A stretch of 7,300 nt of DNA from Acidobacteriota bacterium (GTDB lineage Bacteria; Acidobacteriota; Terriglobia; Versatilivoradales; Versatilivoraceae), in NCBI GenBank assembly GCA_026706225.1, contig JAPOZE010000622.1, positions 1 to 7,300 of the forward strand. Reading direction: 5' to 3'. This document shows positions 6,994 through 7,300 of the stretch, piece after piece (the stretch's first letter is position 1; every line of letters begins with the position of its first letter). The notes below the pieces were generated by a model. That model worked only from the letters and a program-made list of their open reading frames with translations. It was not told the origin of the DNA and made no database searches. Position numbers and translations under genes: made by a program.

Positions 6994-7015
6994 GGGGCGG
7001 CTGCCCCGCCGCCCC
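6994..7015. other. GC-rich stem-loop in the galE leader
   Basis: GGGGCGGC (6994-7001) pairs perfectly with GCCGCCCC (7008-7015) around a 6-base loop. A second, exclusive pairing is possible: CGGGGC (6993-6998) with GCCCCG (7003-7008) around 4 bases. It lies about 40 nt upstream of the galE start on the transcribed strand. No T-run follows on either strand, so a simple terminator is unlikely; a leader structure or protein site fits better. Confidence 0.5.
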
Positions 7016-7025
7016 CGTTCGAACC

Positions 7026-7054
7026 ATTCAATCAGAAAACGCCGGTTGCCGCAA
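7026..7054 (-). promoter_or_regulatory. Candidate weak promoter for galE and the leftward set
   Basis: On the minus strand TTGCGG (7054-7049) and TTGAAT (7031-7026) are 17 nt apart, matching the sigma-70 consensus at 3 and 4 of 6 positions. Transcription would begin near 7019, leaving a leader of about 65 nt that contains the stem-loop. Confidence 0.3.
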
Positions 7055-7080
7055 TTGAGGGACACTGCCGCTCCTACGCG

Positions 7081-7109
7081 TTGCCTTGACCCCGGCGACG
7101 TTCTAAAAT
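7081..7109 (+). promoter_or_regulatory. Sigma-70-like promoter for the family 2 glycosyltransferase
   Basis: TTGCCT (7081-7086) and TAAAAT (7104-7109) are separated by 17 nt, matching consensus at 4 and 5 of 6 positions. The -10 box ends only 12 nt before the ATG at 7122, so the transcript would have a leader of about five bases. There is no ribosome site in that gap, which fits leaderless or near-leaderless translation. Confidence 0.5.
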
Positions 7110-7121
7110 GCGCCCCGCGCC

Positions 7122-7300
7122 ATGACACCGACCACCACACTCTCGGTCATTGTTCCCGTCTACAATGAACAATCTCTGGTTCACGCCAGCCTGACCCGCT
7201 TGCGAGTCCTGGGAGACAGCCCCCTGTTGAGTTCGATCCGGGTGATCGTGGTGGACGACGGTTCCCGCGATCAGACCCCGACCGTTCTCCATCGGTTTCA
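7122..7300 (+). CDS. Family 2 glycosyltransferase, N-terminal part only
   Basis: The first 59 residues are present and the gene runs off the right edge. TLSVIVPVYNEQSLV is the first beta strand of the GT-A fold in GT2 enzymes, and IRVIVVDDGSRDQT is the nucleotide-binding strand with the conserved DDGS motif. Such enzymes transfer a sugar from a nucleotide donor, often to a polyprenyl phosphate or a growing glycan, on the cytoplasmic side. The ATG at 7122 is the only start: a stop (TAA at 7104) precedes it in frame. It is divergent from galE. If it is a polyprenyl-phosphate sugar synthase (DPM1-like), it could make the lipid donor for the GT-C-like enzyme, but the deciding C-terminal part is missing. 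Confidence 0.9.
   Translation, partial: MTPTTTLSVIVPVYNEQSLVHASLTRLRVLGDSPLLSSIRVIVVDDGSRDQTPTVLHRF

Noticed and set aside
6954..7031. 26-residue N-terminal extension of GalE from a TTG
   Set aside because: It has low-complexity sequence, no ribosome site, and overlap with a candidate -10 box; the GTG at 6953 gives a normal-length protein.
5985..7058. Long plus-strand open frame (357 codons) opposite galE
   Set aside because: It lies antisense to a clear GalE and has no recognisable motif; long antisense frames are common in GC-rich genes.

Overview
The window looks like a stretch of chromosome from a GC-rich, probably Gram-negative bacterium. It holds five protein genes, two of them cut by the window edges. 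Long non-coding stretches are absent. The organism may be an acidobacterium or a relative (inference, low to moderate confidence). The basis is high GC, an acylating aldehyde dehydrogenase of the microcompartment type, and a methyltransferase carrying ERTxWA-type coiled-coil repeats, a combination I associate with that phylum. No rRNA, tRNA, CRISPR array, insertion sequence or phage gene is visible.

Left part (2-1657, plus strand): the 3' part of an acylating, CoA-dependent aldehyde dehydrogenase. It has an unusual C-terminal addition: a 24-residue proline-rich linker followed by a 44-residue tail. This layout resembles cargo enzymes of bacterial microcompartments. Any shell-protein genes would lie upstream, outside the window.

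Middle and right part (6953 down to 1662, minus strand): a three-gene set transcribed leftward. The order is galE (UDP-sugar 4-epimerase), a 1046-residue polytopic GT-C-like glycosyltransferase with two tandem beta-rich C-terminal modules, and a SAM-dependent methyltransferase ending in three exact-length 28-residue coiled-coil repeats. Gaps are 37 bp and about 53 bp, which fits one operon. The plausible joint job is making or modifying a cell-surface glycan or glycolipid: GalE supplies the nucleotide sugar, the membrane enzyme transfers a sugar from a lipid carrier outside the cytoplasmic membrane, and the methyltransferase modifies or caps the glycan. The last gene of this set meets the dehydrogenase tail to tail with only 4 bp between stop codons.

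Right edge (7122-7300, plus strand): the start of a family 2 glycosyltransferase, divergent from galE. The 168-bp spacer between them holds a good sigma-70-like promoter for the glycosyltransferase, a weaker candidate for galE, and a GC-rich stem-loop in the galE leader.

The most notable signals are the dehydrogenase's C-terminal tail, the duplicated modules on the membrane glycosyltransferase, the repeats on the methyltransferase, a 22-bp perfect palindrome inside the methyltransferase gene, and a run of ten C bases inside the dehydrogenase gene.
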